This document shows, in pieces, positions 55,600-64,000 of a stretch of 64,000 nt of DNA. The notes beneath the pieces are model-generated. The model was not told the origin of the DNA, did not search any database, and was given only the letters and a program-made list of their open reading frames with translations. Within the stretch, counting starts at the first letter, position 1, and every line of letters begins with the position of its first letter. The position numbers were made by a program, and so were the translations under genes. Origin of the DNA: Actinacidiphila sp. DG2A-62 (GTDB taxonomy: Bacteria; Actinomycetota; Actinomycetes; Streptomycetales; Streptomycetaceae); contig NZ_JAYMGI010000002.1 of assembly GCF_035825295.1 (NCBI RefSeq), positions 1,426,001 through 1,490,000 on the forward strand, written 5' to 3'.

Positions 55600-56568
55600 T
55601 CAGCGTTCGCGTCCCCGGGGTTTCAGGGGGGTGGGCGGGAGGGGTGGGGCGTCGAGGCGGGGGGATGCGTAGCCGTGGACCTCGCCGAAGCGGGTGCCGT
55701 TGATCCACTCCTCGCGTGCGGTGACGATGTCGCTCTCCGTGCGACCGACGAAGTTCCACCACATGAGGATCTTCTCCTCGAAGGGCTCTCCGCCCAGGAG
55801 CATCAGGGAGCTCTCGTGGTCGGCCGCGAGTGGGAGCGTGGTGCGGCCGGCGCCGAGGTAGAGCATCGAGCCGGGGGCCAGGCGGACGCCGTCGACCTCG
55901 GTCTCTCCGGACATGGTGAGCACGGCGTACTCGAAGTCGCGCTCGACGGGGAGCCGGGCCGAGGCGCCCGCCGCGAGGGTGAGATCCGCGCCGACCAGCG
56001 GGGTGTGGACCGTGCCGGGCGACCTCGCGCCGTCCAGCTCGCCGAGGATCACCGTGGCGTGCACGCCGTTGCCTCCGGTGACCTGCGGCAGCTCCGCGTG
56101 GTGCTCGAAGGCCGGCGCGATGTCCCGGCGCACGTCCGGCAGCGCCACCCACAGCTGCGCGCCGTGCAGGTAGCGGGCGTGGTCGCGCGGCGACTCCTCG
56201 GAGTGCGAGATGCCGCGCCCCGACGTCATCAGGCCGAGCTCGCGCGGCCGCACGGTCTGCTTGCTGCCGAGGCTGTCGCGGTGCAGCACCTCGCCCTCGT
56301 GCAGCCAGCTCACCGTCTGCAGGCCGATGTGCGGGTGCGGCGGCACCTGCATGCCGGGCTCCTGCGCGATGTCGTCCGGCCCGTAGTGGTCGACGAAGCA
56401 CCACGCGCCGACCATGCGCCGCCCGAGGTTGGGCAGCAGGCGGCGGACGACGGTGCTCTCGCCGAGCGGCACGGTCCGCGCGGTGAGCAGTTCGCGGACC
56501 GGCGCGGCGGACACGTCCTCGCGCCCGCCGCACTCGGTGGCCGCCGGTTTCACGTCGAGATTGCTCAT
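55600..56568 (-). CDS. Pirin family protein
   Basis: 322 residues from ATG 56568. N-terminal cupin with the metal ligands in QVPPHPHIGLQTVSWL (two His) and EGEVLHRDSLGS (His and Glu position), MTSGRGISHSE, then the C-terminal pirin domain ending WWNFVGRTESDIVTARE. Pirins are iron-binding cupins, some with quercetinase activity, and others act as regulators. It lies 7 bases after the AtuA-like gene, so it belongs to the operon MDR-AtuA-pirin. The C-terminal residues (PPLPPTPLKPRGRER) are Pro-rich and probably disordered. Confidence 0.93.
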   Translation of the reverse strand: MSNLDVKPAATECGGREDVSAAPVRELLTARTVPLGESTVVRRLLPNLGRRMVGAWCFVDHYGPDDIAQEPGMQVPPHPHIGLQTVSWLHEGEVLHRDSLGSKQTVRPRELGLMTSGRGISHSEESPRDHARYLHGAQLWVALPDVRRDIAPAFEHHAELPQVTGGNGVHATVILGELDGARSPGTVHTPLVGADLTLAAGASARLPVERDFEYAVLTMSGETEVDGVRLAPGSMLYLGAGRTTLPLAADHESSLMLLGGEPFEEKILMWWNFVGRTESDIVTAREEWINGTRFGEVHGYASPRLDAPPLPPTPLKPRGRER

Positions 56569-56575
56569 GCCCCGA

Positions 56576-58525
56576 TCATGCACCGCCGAGGGCCGCGGAC
56601 GAGAGGTCCACCAGCTTCTCGGGAATGTCGGCCAGGCAGCCGCGCAGCCGCTCACCGAGCGCCTTGGCCTGCGGATCGGCCGCGGTGGAGGCCGCCACGC
56701 CGTCGCCGAGCAGGCCGTGCACGACGAAGTTCACCGCCCGCAGGCCGGGCAGCTCGTACCGGCTGACCGGCAGCCGCGCGGTCTCCGGCAGCAGGGCGCG
56801 CAGCCGGGGCACGTCCAGCCAGCCGCGCAGCCACGCGTACGCGAGGTCGTCGCGGGCCCACAGGCCGACGTTCGCGTCGCCGCCCTTGTCGCCCGACCGG
56901 GCGCCGATCAGCGTGCCGAGCGGCAGGCGCACGGTCCTGCCGGCCTGGCCGTTCGGTTCGGTGCGGGCCGGCCGCGGCGGGTCGGCCTCGGCGCCGGGCG
57001 GCCGTACCGGCGCGGGCGGCACGGCGTCGGCGAGTGCGGCGGGCGGCGCGCTGCGGGCGGCCTGCGACGGCGGGCGCGGCGCCGCGATCCTGCTCCCGTC
57101 CGCGAGCACCGCGTACTCGGTCACCTCCGACGCGTCCACCAGCGCCGGCCAGTACACGCCGTACTCGGTGGCCTTCGGCGAGGCGTGCTCCAGGTAGAGC
57201 CCAGGGTAGGCGGCCAGCGCGATGGAGGCGACGGCGGAGAAGAAGCCGCGCCCGGCCTTCGCGGGGTCCGGGTCCTTGACGGTGACGGTGAGCCGGTCGG
57301 CCTCGCGGCCGTGCTCGCGCCGCAGGTCGTACGTGGCGAACGCGGCCGGTCCGCCGGTCGCGTCGCGCAGCGCGGCCTCGGCGTAGTCGGCCTTGGCGTC
57401 CAGGTCGAGGCCGGTCAGGACGAAGGTGGCCGCGTTGCGGTGGCCGCCGAGGTGGTTGAGGCAGACCTTGAGGTGGGCGGGCGCGGGCTCGCCGGCGACC
57501 GGGCCGACGGCGACCCGGTCGGGACCCTGCTGGGTGAGCCGCACGGTGTCCAGGCGGGCCACCACATCGGCGTTCGGGTACGCGGGACGGCCGGTCTCGT
57601 ACAGCAGTTGGGCCGTGACGGTGCCGACGGTGACCGCTCCCCCGGTGCCGGGGTGCTTGGTGATCACGCTGGAGCCGTCGGGGTGCAGCTCGGCGATCGG
57701 GAAGCCGGGGTGGACGGGGTCGGCGATCTCGGTGAAGAAGGAGTAGTTGCCGCCGGTGGCCTGGGTGCCGCACTCGATGATGTGGCCGGCGGTGACCGCG
57801 CCGGCCAGCGCGTCCCAGTCGTCCGTCGCCCAGTCGAACGCCCAGGCCGCGGGGCCGACGACGAGCGAGGCGTCGGCGACCCGGCCGCAGATCACCACGT
57901 CCGCGCCGGAGCGCAGCGCGGCGGCGATGCCCCAGCCGCCCAGGTAGGCGTTCGCGGTGACGGGGTCGACGCCGGAGCCGGCGAGCGGGCGGCCGGTGGC
58001 CAGGTGGGCGAACTCGTGGCCGCGCGCCTGGAGTTCGGCGAGCCGGGGCAGCAGGTCGTCGCCCTCGACATGGGCGACGGAGGGCTTCAGGCCGCCGAGC
58101 GCGGCGAGTTCGCGGACCTTCGCGGCCAGGCCGGCGGGGTTGAGGCCGCCGGCGTTGACCACGATCTTCACGCCGCGCTCCAGGCAGGTGCCGAGCACGT
58201 CCCGCAGTTGGGCGAGGAAGGAGACCGCGTAGCCGCCGTCGGGGTCGCGCTGCCGCGCCTTCCACAGCAGCAGCATGGTCAGTTCGGCCAGGTAGTCACC
58301 GGTGAGCACGTCGATCGGGCCGCCCTCGACCATCTCGCGGGCGGCGGAGAGACGATCGCCGTAGTAGCCGGAGCAGTTGGCGATCCGCAGCACGCCCTGG
58401 TCCGACGCGCCCTGGCCCGACGCGCCCCGGCGGGACGCCCGATGGGCGGGCGCGGCCGGACCGGGGGTCTCCCCCGCGCCCGGGCCGGGCGACTCGACGG
58501 GGTTTCCGGGCGTCGCACCAGTCAC
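56576..58525 (-). CDS. Acyclic terpene utilisation AtuA family protein (DUF1446)
   Basis: 649 residues. The DUF1446/AtuA domain begins LRIANCSGYYGDRLSAAREM, with TGDYLAELTM, VVNAGGLNPAGLA, GWGIAAALRSGADVVICGRVADA, and ECGTQATGGNYSFF. A C-terminal AtuA_C-like domain carries GARSGDKGGDANVGLWARDD, with the GDKG and NVG motifs. It overlaps AtuA of Pseudomonas citronellol catabolism, where its step is unproven. A 40-residue Gly/Pro-rich lead precedes the domain. It sits between an MDR oxidoreductase and pirin in one operon. Confidence 0.9.
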   Translation of the reverse strand: MTGATPGNPVESPGPGAGETPGPAAPAHRASRRGASGQGASDQGVLRIANCSGYYGDRLSAAREMVEGGPIDVLTGDYLAELTMLLLWKARQRDPDGGYAVSFLAQLRDVLGTCLERGVKIVVNAGGLNPAGLAAKVRELAALGGLKPSVAHVEGDDLLPRLAELQARGHEFAHLATGRPLAGSGVDPVTANAYLGGWGIAAALRSGADVVICGRVADASLVVGPAAWAFDWATDDWDALAGAVTAGHIIECGTQATGGNYSFFTEIADPVHPGFPIAELHPDGSSVITKHPGTGGAVTVGTVTAQLLYETGRPAYPNADVVARLDTVRLTQQGPDRVAVGPVAGEPAPAHLKVCLNHLGGHRNAATFVLTGLDLDAKADYAEAALRDATGGPAAFATYDLRREHGREADRLTVTVKDPDPAKAGRGFFSAVASIALAAYPGLYLEHASPKATEYGVYWPALVDASEVTEYAVLADGSRIAAPRPPSQAARSAPPAALADAVPPAPVRPPGAEADPPRPARTEPNGQAGRTVRLPLGTLIGARSGDKGGDANVGLWARDDLAYAWLRGWLDVPRLRALLPETARLPVSRYELPGLRAVNFVVHGLLGDGVAASTAADPQAKALGERLRGCLADIPEKLVDLSSAALGGA

Positions 58526-58537
58526 CGTACTCTCCCG

Positions 58538-59677
58538 TCACTTCTCCTCTGGGTCACCGACCTGGACGATCATCTTGCCGGTGTTGGCCCCGCGCAAGAC
58601 CCCGAGGAAGGCGTCCACCATCCCGTCGATGCCCGGTACCACCGTGTCGTCCGGCACGATCCGGCCGGAGCGCAGGTGCGGTACGCAGAACTCCTCCAGT
58701 TCGCCCTGGAGTCGCGTGTGGTGGCGGACCAGGAAACCTTCGAGCCTCACCGCCTTGTGGACCAGGTCGTAGAGGTTGCGGGGGGCGGCCGGCGGCCGGT
58801 GCGGATCGTTGTACTGGGCGATGCTGCCGCACCAGGCGATCCGGCCGTGCTCGCGCATGGCGCCGATCAGGGCCTCCAACTGCTCGCCGCCGACGTTCTC
58901 GAAGCCGACGTCGACGCCCTCGGGCGCGATCGCCGCCAACTGCTCGGCGTACGGCCCCCGGTGGCGGTCGAAGGCGGCGTCGAAGCCCAGATCGCGCACC
59001 AGGTGCTCGGCCTTGGCGGCGGAGCCGGTGCTCCCGTAGACGCGCGCGGCGCCGAGCACCCGGGCGAACTGGCCCACCGCGGTGCCCACTCCGCCCGCCG
59101 CGGAGTCGACGAAGACCGTCTCCCCCGGCCGCAGCCGGGCGGTGCGGGTCAGGCCGACGTACGCGGTCAGGCCGGTGCCGCCGAGGACGCCGAGCCTGGC
59201 GCGCAGGGGTACGCCCTGGCCGCGCGGCAGCACGCGCGCCTCGCCGGGGGCGAGCAGGGCGTGGGTGCGCCAGCCCCGCCGGTGCGAGACGAGGTCGCCG
59301 ACCGCGAGGCCCGGCGCGGAGCCGGCCACCACCCGGCCGACGGCCCGCCCCTCCAGCGGCGCGTTCAGCTCCCAGACGCCCTCCTCCATGGCCTCGCGCA
59401 TGTACGGGTCGACGGACAGGTAGATGTTCTCGACCAGGACGGTTCCGGCCGTGGGCACCGGCACGGCGTGCTCCACCCGCGCGAAGTCGTCCGCGACGGG
59501 CATCCCCACGGGCCGGGCGACCTGGTGGTAGGTGACGGCGACGGGGGCCGGGCCGGTGGCGGTCGGCGCGCGGCCGGTGGCGGTCGACGCGGGGCCGGTC
59601 ACGGCAGCGGACACGGGTCCGCAGGAGGGCACAGGGACGGGTCCGGGTGCGGGCTGGGTCGTGCGGTGCGTGCTCAT
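58538..59677 (-). CDS. NADP-dependent oxidoreductase (PTGR / leukotriene-B4-dehydrogenase-like MDR)
   Basis: 379 residues from ATG 59677. A 45-residue Ala/Pro/Thr-rich lead precedes VTYHQVARPVGMPVADDF. Features of the medium-chain enone reductase family: NIYLSVDPYMREAM, VFVDSAAGGVGTAVGQFARV (AxxGxxG loop), GFENVGGEQLEA, GRIAWCGSIAQYN. It reduces alpha,beta-unsaturated ketones or aldehydes. First gene of the operon with the AtuA-like protein (12 bases away) and pirin, and divergent from a LysR regulator, 111 bases apart, which probably controls it. Confidence 0.93.
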   Translation of the reverse strand: MSTHRTTQPAPGPVPVPSCGPVSAAVTGPASTATGRAPTATGPAPVAVTYHQVARPVGMPVADDFARVEHAVPVPTAGTVLVENIYLSVDPYMREAMEEGVWELNAPLEGRAVGRVVAGSAPGLAVGDLVSHRRGWRTHALLAPGEARVLPRGQGVPLRARLGVLGGTGLTAYVGLTRTARLRPGETVFVDSAAGGVGTAVGQFARVLGAARVYGSTGSAAKAEHLVRDLGFDAAFDRHRGPYAEQLAAIAPEGVDVGFENVGGEQLEALIGAMREHGRIAWCGSIAQYNDPHRPPAAPRNLYDLVHKAVRLEGFLVRHHTRLQGELEEFCVPHLRSGRIVPDDTVVPGIDGMVDAFLGVLRGANTGKMIVQVGDPEEK

Positions 59678-59788
59678 GCCCGGCACGCTAGGCGCGCGCG
59701 GGAGCGGGAGGCAGGGGGCCGCGGTGATGGGTCGGCCGGTTCCATGAGCGGCGCCGATGGATAAGGAGCCGCCGTTACCCTGGGCGGC

Positions 59789-60802
59789 ATGACCGATCTC
59801 GCCGTGCGGGAGCTGCGCGTCCTGGTCGCCGTGGCGGGGGCGGGCAGCTTCACCGGCGCGGCCGAGCGCCTGGGCACCACCCAGTCGGCAGTCTCGCACA
59901 CGGTGCGCGCCTGCGAACGCAAGCTCGGCGCGGTGCTGTTCGACCGCGGCCGGCACGGCGCGCGACCCACCGCGGCGGGCCGGGCCCCGGCCGCACAGGC
60001 ACGGCGCGTCCTGCGGCTGCTCGACGGCATCGCCGACGAGGTGCGCGGCGCGGCGACCGGCGAGCCCTCGGGCACGGTGCGGGTGGCCGCGTTCCGCAGC
60101 GCGGCCGCGCACCTGCTCCCGGGGGCGCTGGCGGCGCTCGGCGTACGGCATCCGGACGTGGCGCCGCGGGTGCGGATCGTGCCCGACCTCGGTCCCGGCA
60201 CGCCCGGGGAGGTCGTGGCCGGCCGGGCGGACCTGGCGATCGCGACGCTGGACGGCTCGGCGCCGCTGCCGCCCGGGCTCGTGCGCGGCGCCCTGCTGGC
60301 CGAGCCGTACGCGCTGGCACATCCGGCGGGCGCGGCCGACCCGCGGACGCTCCCCCTGGTCGACTGGGCCGAGAACTGCTCGTCGTGCACGCGCGCGTGG
60401 TGGTCGGAGCAGGACTGGATCCCGCGGGCCACGCTGGACGCGGGCGACGACAGCGTGGTGCTGTCCATGGTCGCCGGCGGCCTCGGGATGGCGATCATGC
60501 CCGCGCTGGCGCTGCTGGAGGCGCCGGCCACGGTCGCGGTCGCCGATCTGGGCCCGGGCCGTCCGACCCGCACCGTCGGCTACGTCACCACGCCGGAGCT
60601 GGCCGGGACGCGGGCGGTATGGGCGGTGATCCGCGAACTGCGCGCCGCCGCGAGGACGGTGCTGCCCCTGGTGCGGGGCGCGGCGGCCCCGGTCCGCGCG
60701 GCGACCGCGACCGCGCTCGTGGCGCCCGACGCGGACGCCGCCGCGACGGCACGCCGGCCGTCGCCGCGCCCGGTCGCGCGCACCGCGCGCCCGCCGCGGT
60801 AG
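59789..60802 (+). CDS. LysR family transcriptional regulator
   Basis: 337 residues. N-terminal HTH VAVAGAGSFTGAAERLGTTQSAVSHTVRACERKLGAVLFDR, in LysR form with SQSAVS-like LGTTQSAVSHTV; the C-terminal co-inducer domain reads GTVRVAAFRSAAAHLLPGAL and DLAIATLDGSAPLPPGL. An Arg/Pro/Ala-rich tail of about 40 residues is unusual. It is divergent from the oxidoreductase/AtuA/pirin operon, the classical LysR arrangement, so an enone or terpenoid-like inducer is plausible. Confidence 0.92.
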   Translation: MTDLAVRELRVLVAVAGAGSFTGAAERLGTTQSAVSHTVRACERKLGAVLFDRGRHGARPTAAGRAPAAQARRVLRLLDGIADEVRGAATGEPSGTVRVAAFRSAAAHLLPGALAALGVRHPDVAPRVRIVPDLGPGTPGEVVAGRADLAIATLDGSAPLPPGLVRGALLAEPYALAHPAGAADPRTLPLVDWAENCSSCTRAWWSEQDWIPRATLDAGDDSVVLSMVAGGLGMAIMPALALLEAPATVAVADLGPGRPTRTVGYVTTPELAGTRAVWAVIRELRAAARTVLPLVRGAAAPVRAATATALVAPDADAAATARRPSPRPVARTARPPR

Positions 60803-60830
60803 CGGCTCCTGACCGCCGCGGTAGCGGCGC

Positions 60831-61511
60831 CTAACCCTCCGCCGGGTGATCCGCGTCCGCGCGGCGATCCGCCTCCGCCTCCGCCCGGTGCGCGAGCAGC
60901 CTGCGGTACGCCTCCAGGCCGTCGGGGACCCAGGGCCACCGCGGCAGCCGGGCGGTCAGCTCGTCCTCGGTGAGGAAGGCGTGCCAGGCGACCTCCTCGG
61001 GCTGCGGGTCGACCGGGAGCGTGCAGCGCACCTGGTACACCGCGGACCACCAGGTGTGCGGGCCGTCCTCGTACAGGAACCTGAACAGCGGTTCGGGCTG
61101 CGGGAGTCCGCTGACGCCCAGTTCCTCCTCGGCCTCGCGCAGCGCCGCCTCGTCGTAGGTCTCGTCGGCGCCGAGGACGCCGCCGACGAACATGTCGTAG
61201 TGCGAGGGGAAGACGAGCTTGCGGGCGGTGCGGCGGTGCACGAAGACGCGGTCGTGCTCGTCGCGGACCAGCACGAAGGCCGCACGGTGTCGCAGCCCCC
61301 GGGCGTACGCCTCGCCGCGCGGCGCCTGGCCGACGACGCGGTCCTGCTCGTCGACGATGTCGAGGATCTCGTCCGCGGAGAGCGGCGCCTGGTCCCCGGC
61401 GGCGGGGCCGGCGTCGCTGCCGGCGGCGGGACCGGTCGCGGGGCCGGGCGCGGCAGCAGGACCGCGCGCGGGCGCGGCGGCGGGATCCGGGCGGCGGGCG
61501 TCATCGGGCAT
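60831..61511 (-). CDS. NUDIX hydrolase
   Basis: 226 residues. The Nudix box is complete: GGVLGADETYDEAALREAEEELGV, with GGV...E.......REAEEELG, near residue 115. A Pro/Ala/Gly-rich N-terminal lead of about 45 residues precedes LSADEILDIVDEQDRVVGQA, the typical start of the IPP-isomerase-like/Nudix group with EILDIVDEQ. So it resembles the YfcD-like branch, hydrolysing nucleoside-diphosphate-linked compounds, or an IDI-like enzyme; substrate unknown. Encoded leftward, convergent with the LysR gene by 28 bases, and upstream gene GntR is 88 bases away. Confidence 0.92.
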   Translation of the reverse strand: MPDDARRPDPAAAPARGPAAAPGPATGPAAGSDAGPAAGDQAPLSADEILDIVDEQDRVVGQAPRGEAYARGLRHRAAFVLVRDEHDRVFVHRRTARKLVFPSHYDMFVGGVLGADETYDEAALREAEEELGVSGLPQPEPLFRFLYEDGPHTWWSAVYQVRCTLPVDPQPEEVAWHAFLTEDELTARLPRWPWVPDGLEAYRRLLAHRAEAEADRRADADHPAEG

Positions 61512-61599
61512 GGTCGGGCGCTTCCTGCGAGCAGGGACTCGGCGGCGGCCGTCCGTCCGTGCTGACAGGGCACCGAGCGGCCGGCGCGGTACGCCGAGA

Positions 61600-62412
61600 C
61601 TATCCCGGCGCCCCCGCGACGCGGCCGGGGCCCGCGCTCACGCCGTCGCTCACGTCCGCGCCCACGACCGTGGGCCCCTCCGCGTCCGGCACGAGGATGT
61701 CGAGTTCGCGCAGTGCCCCCACGCAGATCTCGCGCATCAGCGCCTCCGCGTCCGCGGCGTCGCGGGCGCGGACCGCCTCGGCGACGCGGACGTGCAGGGT
61801 GACCGCCTCCGGGTCGGGCGCGGTGAACATCACATGGTGCTCGGTGCGTCCGGTCAGCACCTCGGCCACCACGTCGCCGAGCCGCGCGAACATCTCGTTG
61901 CCCGACGCGTCGAGGACCACCCGGTGGAAGGCGATGTCGTGCACCAGGTACGCGGCCAGGTCGGCGGCGCGCCCGGCGGCGGCCATCTCCGCGGCCAGCA
62001 CGGTGAGTTCGCGGCACTGCTCGGGTGTGGCGGCGTGTGCGGCGAGCCCCGCGGCGACCGGCTCGACCGCGGTGCGCAGCATGGTCAGCGAGCGCAGTTG
62101 GCGCGGCCGGTCGGCGCCGGCCAGCCGCCAGCGGATCACGGCGGGGTCGAAGACGTTCCACTCCTCGGTGCGGCGGACCGTGATGCCGACCCGGCGGCGG
62201 GACTCCACCAGGTGCATCGCCTCCAGCACCCGCACCGCCTCGCGGACCACCGTACGGGAGACGCCGTAGCGGTCCTCCAGCTCGTCGATGCGCAGGACGG
62301 TGCCCGGCGGGTGCTCGCCCGAGGCGATCGCCGGGCCCAACTCGTCCAGCACGCGCGAGTGCAGGCCGTTGCCGCCCGCCTCCCGCCCACCCGCCGTGTC
62401 CTCCTGACGCAT
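61600..62412 (-). CDS. gntR: GntR/FadR family regulator, gluconate repressor type
   Basis: 270 residues. Winged helix GEHPPGTVLRIDELEDRYGVSRTVVREAVRVLEAMHLVES near residues 32-72, in GVSRTVVREAVRVLE form; FCD effector domain with HDIAFHRVVLDASGN and HVRVAEAVRARD, whose Asp/His residues bind a metal. It is divergent from gluconokinase and a GntP permease, with a perfect TGACGTTTACGTCA dyad between, so it is the probable repressor of gluconate use and of itself. The symbol is by context and family. Confidence 0.92.
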   Translation of the reverse strand: MRQEDTAGGREAGGNGLHSRVLDELGPAIASGEHPPGTVLRIDELEDRYGVSRTVVREAVRVLEAMHLVESRRRVGITVRRTEEWNVFDPAVIRWRLAGADRPRQLRSLTMLRTAVEPVAAGLAAHAATPEQCRELTVLAAEMAAAGRAADLAAYLVHDIAFHRVVLDASGNEMFARLGDVVAEVLTGRTEHHVMFTAPDPEAVTLHVRVAEAVRARDAADAEALMREICVGALRELDILVPDAEGPTVVGADVSDGVSAGPGRVAGAPG

Positions 62413-62467
62413 ACCCCCAGCCTAGGCGGACAGGGAGGCTCATAGCTCCACGACACGCACACTCATA

Positions 62468-62481
62468 TGACGTTTACGTCA
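62468..62481. promoter_or_regulatory. GntR operator TGACGTTTACGTCA
   Basis: Perfect palindrome (6-bp arms, TT centre) 56 bases from the gntR start and 173 bases upstream of the gluconokinase start, within the AT-rich divergent promoter region. Confidence 0.75.
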
Positions 62482-62636
62482 CGACCTCTTGAATAAGTAG
62501 CACCTATGGGTGTTCAGTGGTCGCCAGCCGACCCGCCAGAACCACCACCCGCACCCGCCTCGCGCCGCGGCCGCCAAAACCCGGCACCCCGCGCCCGGCA
62601 CCCCGCACGGGCGCGGACCTGTCCGAAGGAGTTGTC

Positions 62637-62657
62637 GTGAGAAAGCAGGACCGATGA
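62637..62657 (+). CDS. Six-codon leader ORF overlapping the gluconokinase start
   Basis: GTG AGA AAG CAG GAC CGA TGA, with an excellent GAAGGAG ribosome-binding site 7 bases upstream. Its stop overlaps the ATG of gluconokinase (ATGA). It could couple initiation of gluconokinase, which otherwise has only a weak AGCAGGA site. It may instead reflect a start annotated in the wrong frame. Confidence 0.35.
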   Translation: MRKQDR

Positions 62658-63175
62658 CGGCCGCGCCCGGCGCCCTCCCGGTGATCGTCGTCATGGGGGT
62701 CTCGGGTTCGGGCAAGTCGACCGTCGGCGGGCTGCTGGCCGAGCGGCTCGGTGCGCCCTACGCCGAGGCGGACGACTTCCACCCGCCGGCGAACATCGCC
62801 AAGATGTCGGCCGGGCACCCGCTGGACGACGCCGACCGCGCGCCCTGGCTGGACGCGATCGCCGGCTGGATCGCCGAGCGCGGCGAGCGCGGCGGCGTGG
62901 TCAGCTGCTCGGCGCTGCGCCGCCGCTACCGCGACCGGCTGCGGCGCGCCGACCCCGGCCTGTTCTTCCTCCACCTGGACGGGCCGCCGGAGCTGATCGC
63001 CTCGCGGCTGGCGGCGCGCATGGAGCACTTCATGCCGTCCGGGCTGCTCGCCTCGCAGTTCGAGGCGCTGGAAGCACTCGGGGCCGACGAGGCCGGCGCG
63101 GTCGTCGGCATCGAGGGCACCCCGCAGGAGATCGCCGCCCGGGCGCTGGCCGCGCTGCCCGGCGCGACGCCGTAA
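62654..63175 (+). CDS. gntK: Gluconokinase
   Basis: 173 residues, the typical GntK length. P-loop VVMGVSGSGKSTVGGLLA, substrate motif ADDFHPPANIAKMSAGHPLDD, CSALRRRYRDRLR and HFMPSGLLASQFEALE. It phosphorylates gluconate to 6-phosphogluconate, which enters the pentose phosphate pathway. Divergent from gntR; the GntP permease gene follows after 174 bases. A direct repeat derived from its own 3' end follows the stop. Start ATG 62654 (MTAAPGALPVIVVMG). Confidence 0.95.
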   Translation: MTAAPGALPVIVVMGVSGSGKSTVGGLLAERLGAPYAEADDFHPPANIAKMSAGHPLDDADRAPWLDAIAGWIAERGERGGVVSCSALRRRYRDRLRRADPGLFFLHLDGPPELIASRLAARMEHFMPSGLLASQFEALEALGADEAGAVVGIEGTPQEIAARALAALPGATP

Positions 63176-63213
63176 CCCCGAGGCGACGCCGAAACCCCGA
63201 GGCGACGCCGAAA
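63176..63213 (+). repeat. 19-bp direct repeat after gntK
   Basis: CCCCGAGGCGACGCCGAAA occurs twice in tandem; the unit resembles the gene's own end (GCGACGCCGTAACCCCG), so it probably arose by slippage. The following 130 bases to the permease are C-rich with no gene. Confidence 0.75.
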
Positions 63214-63349
63214 CCCCTGACGTTCCTCCCGAACATCCCCCCGGCCCCGACCACCCTCCCGGACGTCCCCGGCCCCGACACCCCCCTGCCCCACCCTCGC
63301 CCAGCCCCCTCCCCGATCCACCCTCCCCCAGCACCCTCTGGAGTCCTCC

Positions 63350-64000
63350 GTGTCCGCACTCAGCGTCGAGCTGCTGGCCGCCGCCACCCCGCCGCCGATC
63401 ACCGACGCCGGGAACACCCGGCTCGCCCTGTCCGCCCTCGCCGGGATCGCCGTCATCGTCGTGCTGATCACCCGGTTCAAGCTGCACGCCTTCCTGGCGC
63501 TGACCATCGGCTCGGGGGTGCTCGGCTCGGTCGCGGGCGCTCCGCTGGCCAAGACCGTCACCAGCTTCACCACCGGTCTCGGCACGACGGTGGCGAGCGT
63601 CGGCACCCTGATCGCGCTCGGCTCGATCCTCGGCAAGCTGCTCGCCGACTCCGGCGGCGCGGACCAGATCGTCGACACGATCCTGGCGCGGACCAGCGAG
63701 AAGCGGCTGCCGTGGGCGATGGCGCTGATCGCGGGCCTGGTCGGGCTGCCGATGTTCTTCGAGATCGGCCTGGTGATCCTGATCCCGGTGGTGCTGCTGG
63801 TGGCCCGGCGCAGCGGTCAGTCACTGATCAGGATCGGCATACCCGCGCTCGCCGGCCTGTCGATCATGCACGGCCTGGTGCCGCCGCACCCCGGCCCGCT
63901 GGCGGCGATCGACGCGATCCACGCGGACATGGGGACCACGCTGGCGCTCGGCGTGCTGGTCGCGCTGCCCACGCTGGCGATCGCCGGCCCGCTGTTCGGG
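63350..64000 (+). CDS. gntP: Gluconate:H+ symporter GntP (partial, cut by window end)
   Basis: The first 217 residues of a GntP-family carrier from GTG 63350 (CTGGAG upstream). Hydrophobic helices: LALSALAGIAVIVVLITRF, HAFLALTIGSGVLGSVAG, VASVGTLIALGSILGKLLADSGGADQIVDT (GntP signature), WAMALIAGLVGLPMFFEIGLVILIP, and HGLVPPHPGPLAAID, with the conserved GLVPPHPG motif. It takes up gluconate. It follows gluconokinase in the same direction, so probably one transcript under the GntR repressor. Confidence 0.94.
   Translation, partial: MSALSVELLAAATPPPITDAGNTRLALSALAGIAVIVVLITRFKLHAFLALTIGSGVLGSVAGAPLAKTVTSFTTGLGTTVASVGTLIALGSILGKLLADSGGADQIVDTILARTSEKRLPWAMALIAGLVGLPMFFEIGLVILIPVVLLVARRSGQSLIRIGIPALAGLSIMHGLVPPHPGPLAAIDAIHADMGTTLALGVLVALPTLAIAGPLFG

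Noticed and set aside
62637..63175. GTG 62637 as the real gluconokinase start
   Set aside because: It is in a different frame from the kinase and stops after six codons.

Overview
The window is very GC-rich (my estimate is above 70 %), with strong G/C third-codon bias, many GTG starts, GTGA/ATGA translational overlaps, multi-domain secreted glycoside hydrolases and a sugar ABC importer without its own ATPase. All of this points to a Streptomyces-like actinomycete (Streptomycetaceae). No rRNA, tRNA, insertion sequence, CRISPR array or prophage was seen.

Layout. (1) 1-4.7 kb: a leftward, translationally coupled operon of three PLP enzymes of three different fold types: a fold-III Y4yA-like decarboxylase homologue, a fold-II cysteine-synthase-like enzyme fused to a rhodanese, and a fold-I class V aminotransferase/cysteine desulfurase homologue. 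A methyltransferase-like gene starts at the left edge. Two similar Zur-box-like sites lie before the operon and before the methyltransferase. (2) 4.7-8.4 kb: SnoaL-like protein, MDR oxidoreductase divergent from a TetR regulator, then two damaged genes (ABATE/CGNR zinc-finger and a dehalogenase-like hydrolase). (3) 8.5-19.1 kb: plant cell-wall degradation: GH6-CBM2 under a perfect CebR box, CBM2-GH62, GH10-CBM13, GH54-CBM13, GH27-CBM13 and an S53 protease. (4) 19.1-29.1 kb: a tight six-gene operon (hotdog thioesterase, TrpB-like enzyme, aldehyde dehydrogenase, SDR, acyl-CoA synthetase, second aldehyde dehydrogenase) divergent from a DHA2 exporter, with a tandem palindromic operator between them. 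I do not recognise this as a described pathway. (5) 29.3-38 kb: AA10 LPMO, secreted ricin-type lectin, HTH/NB-ARC/TPR regulator, an unusual MFS protein with a large soluble insertion, and a GNAT protein. (6) 38.2-49.3 kb: hemicellulose uptake and debranching: GH30-FN3-CBM2, a complete importer (binding protein plus two permeases), GH127, a LacI regulator and a clan-A hydrolase with a ricin module. (7) 49.3-64 kb: DUF2231 protein, two SDRs, a membrane protein, remnants of a TetR and a NIPSNAP gene, an XRE regulator, pirin/AtuA/MDR operon with LysR, a NUDIX hydrolase, and a gluconate locus (GntR, gluconokinase, GntP) running off the right edge.

How it works together: regions 3, 5 and 6 look like one arabinoxylan/cellulose programme. 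Secreted enzymes cut xylan, arabinan side chains and cellulose; the importer takes up oligosaccharides; LacI-family regulators probably act through the CebR box and through related TGTKAGCGCTMACA boxes. Regions 1 and 4 are the best candidates for undescribed chemistry.

Caution: at least five genes appear broken by single-base frame changes (about 7.2, 10.15, 15.38, 31.7 and 45.85 kb). These may be consensus errors or real mutations, and I cannot tell which from the sequence alone.
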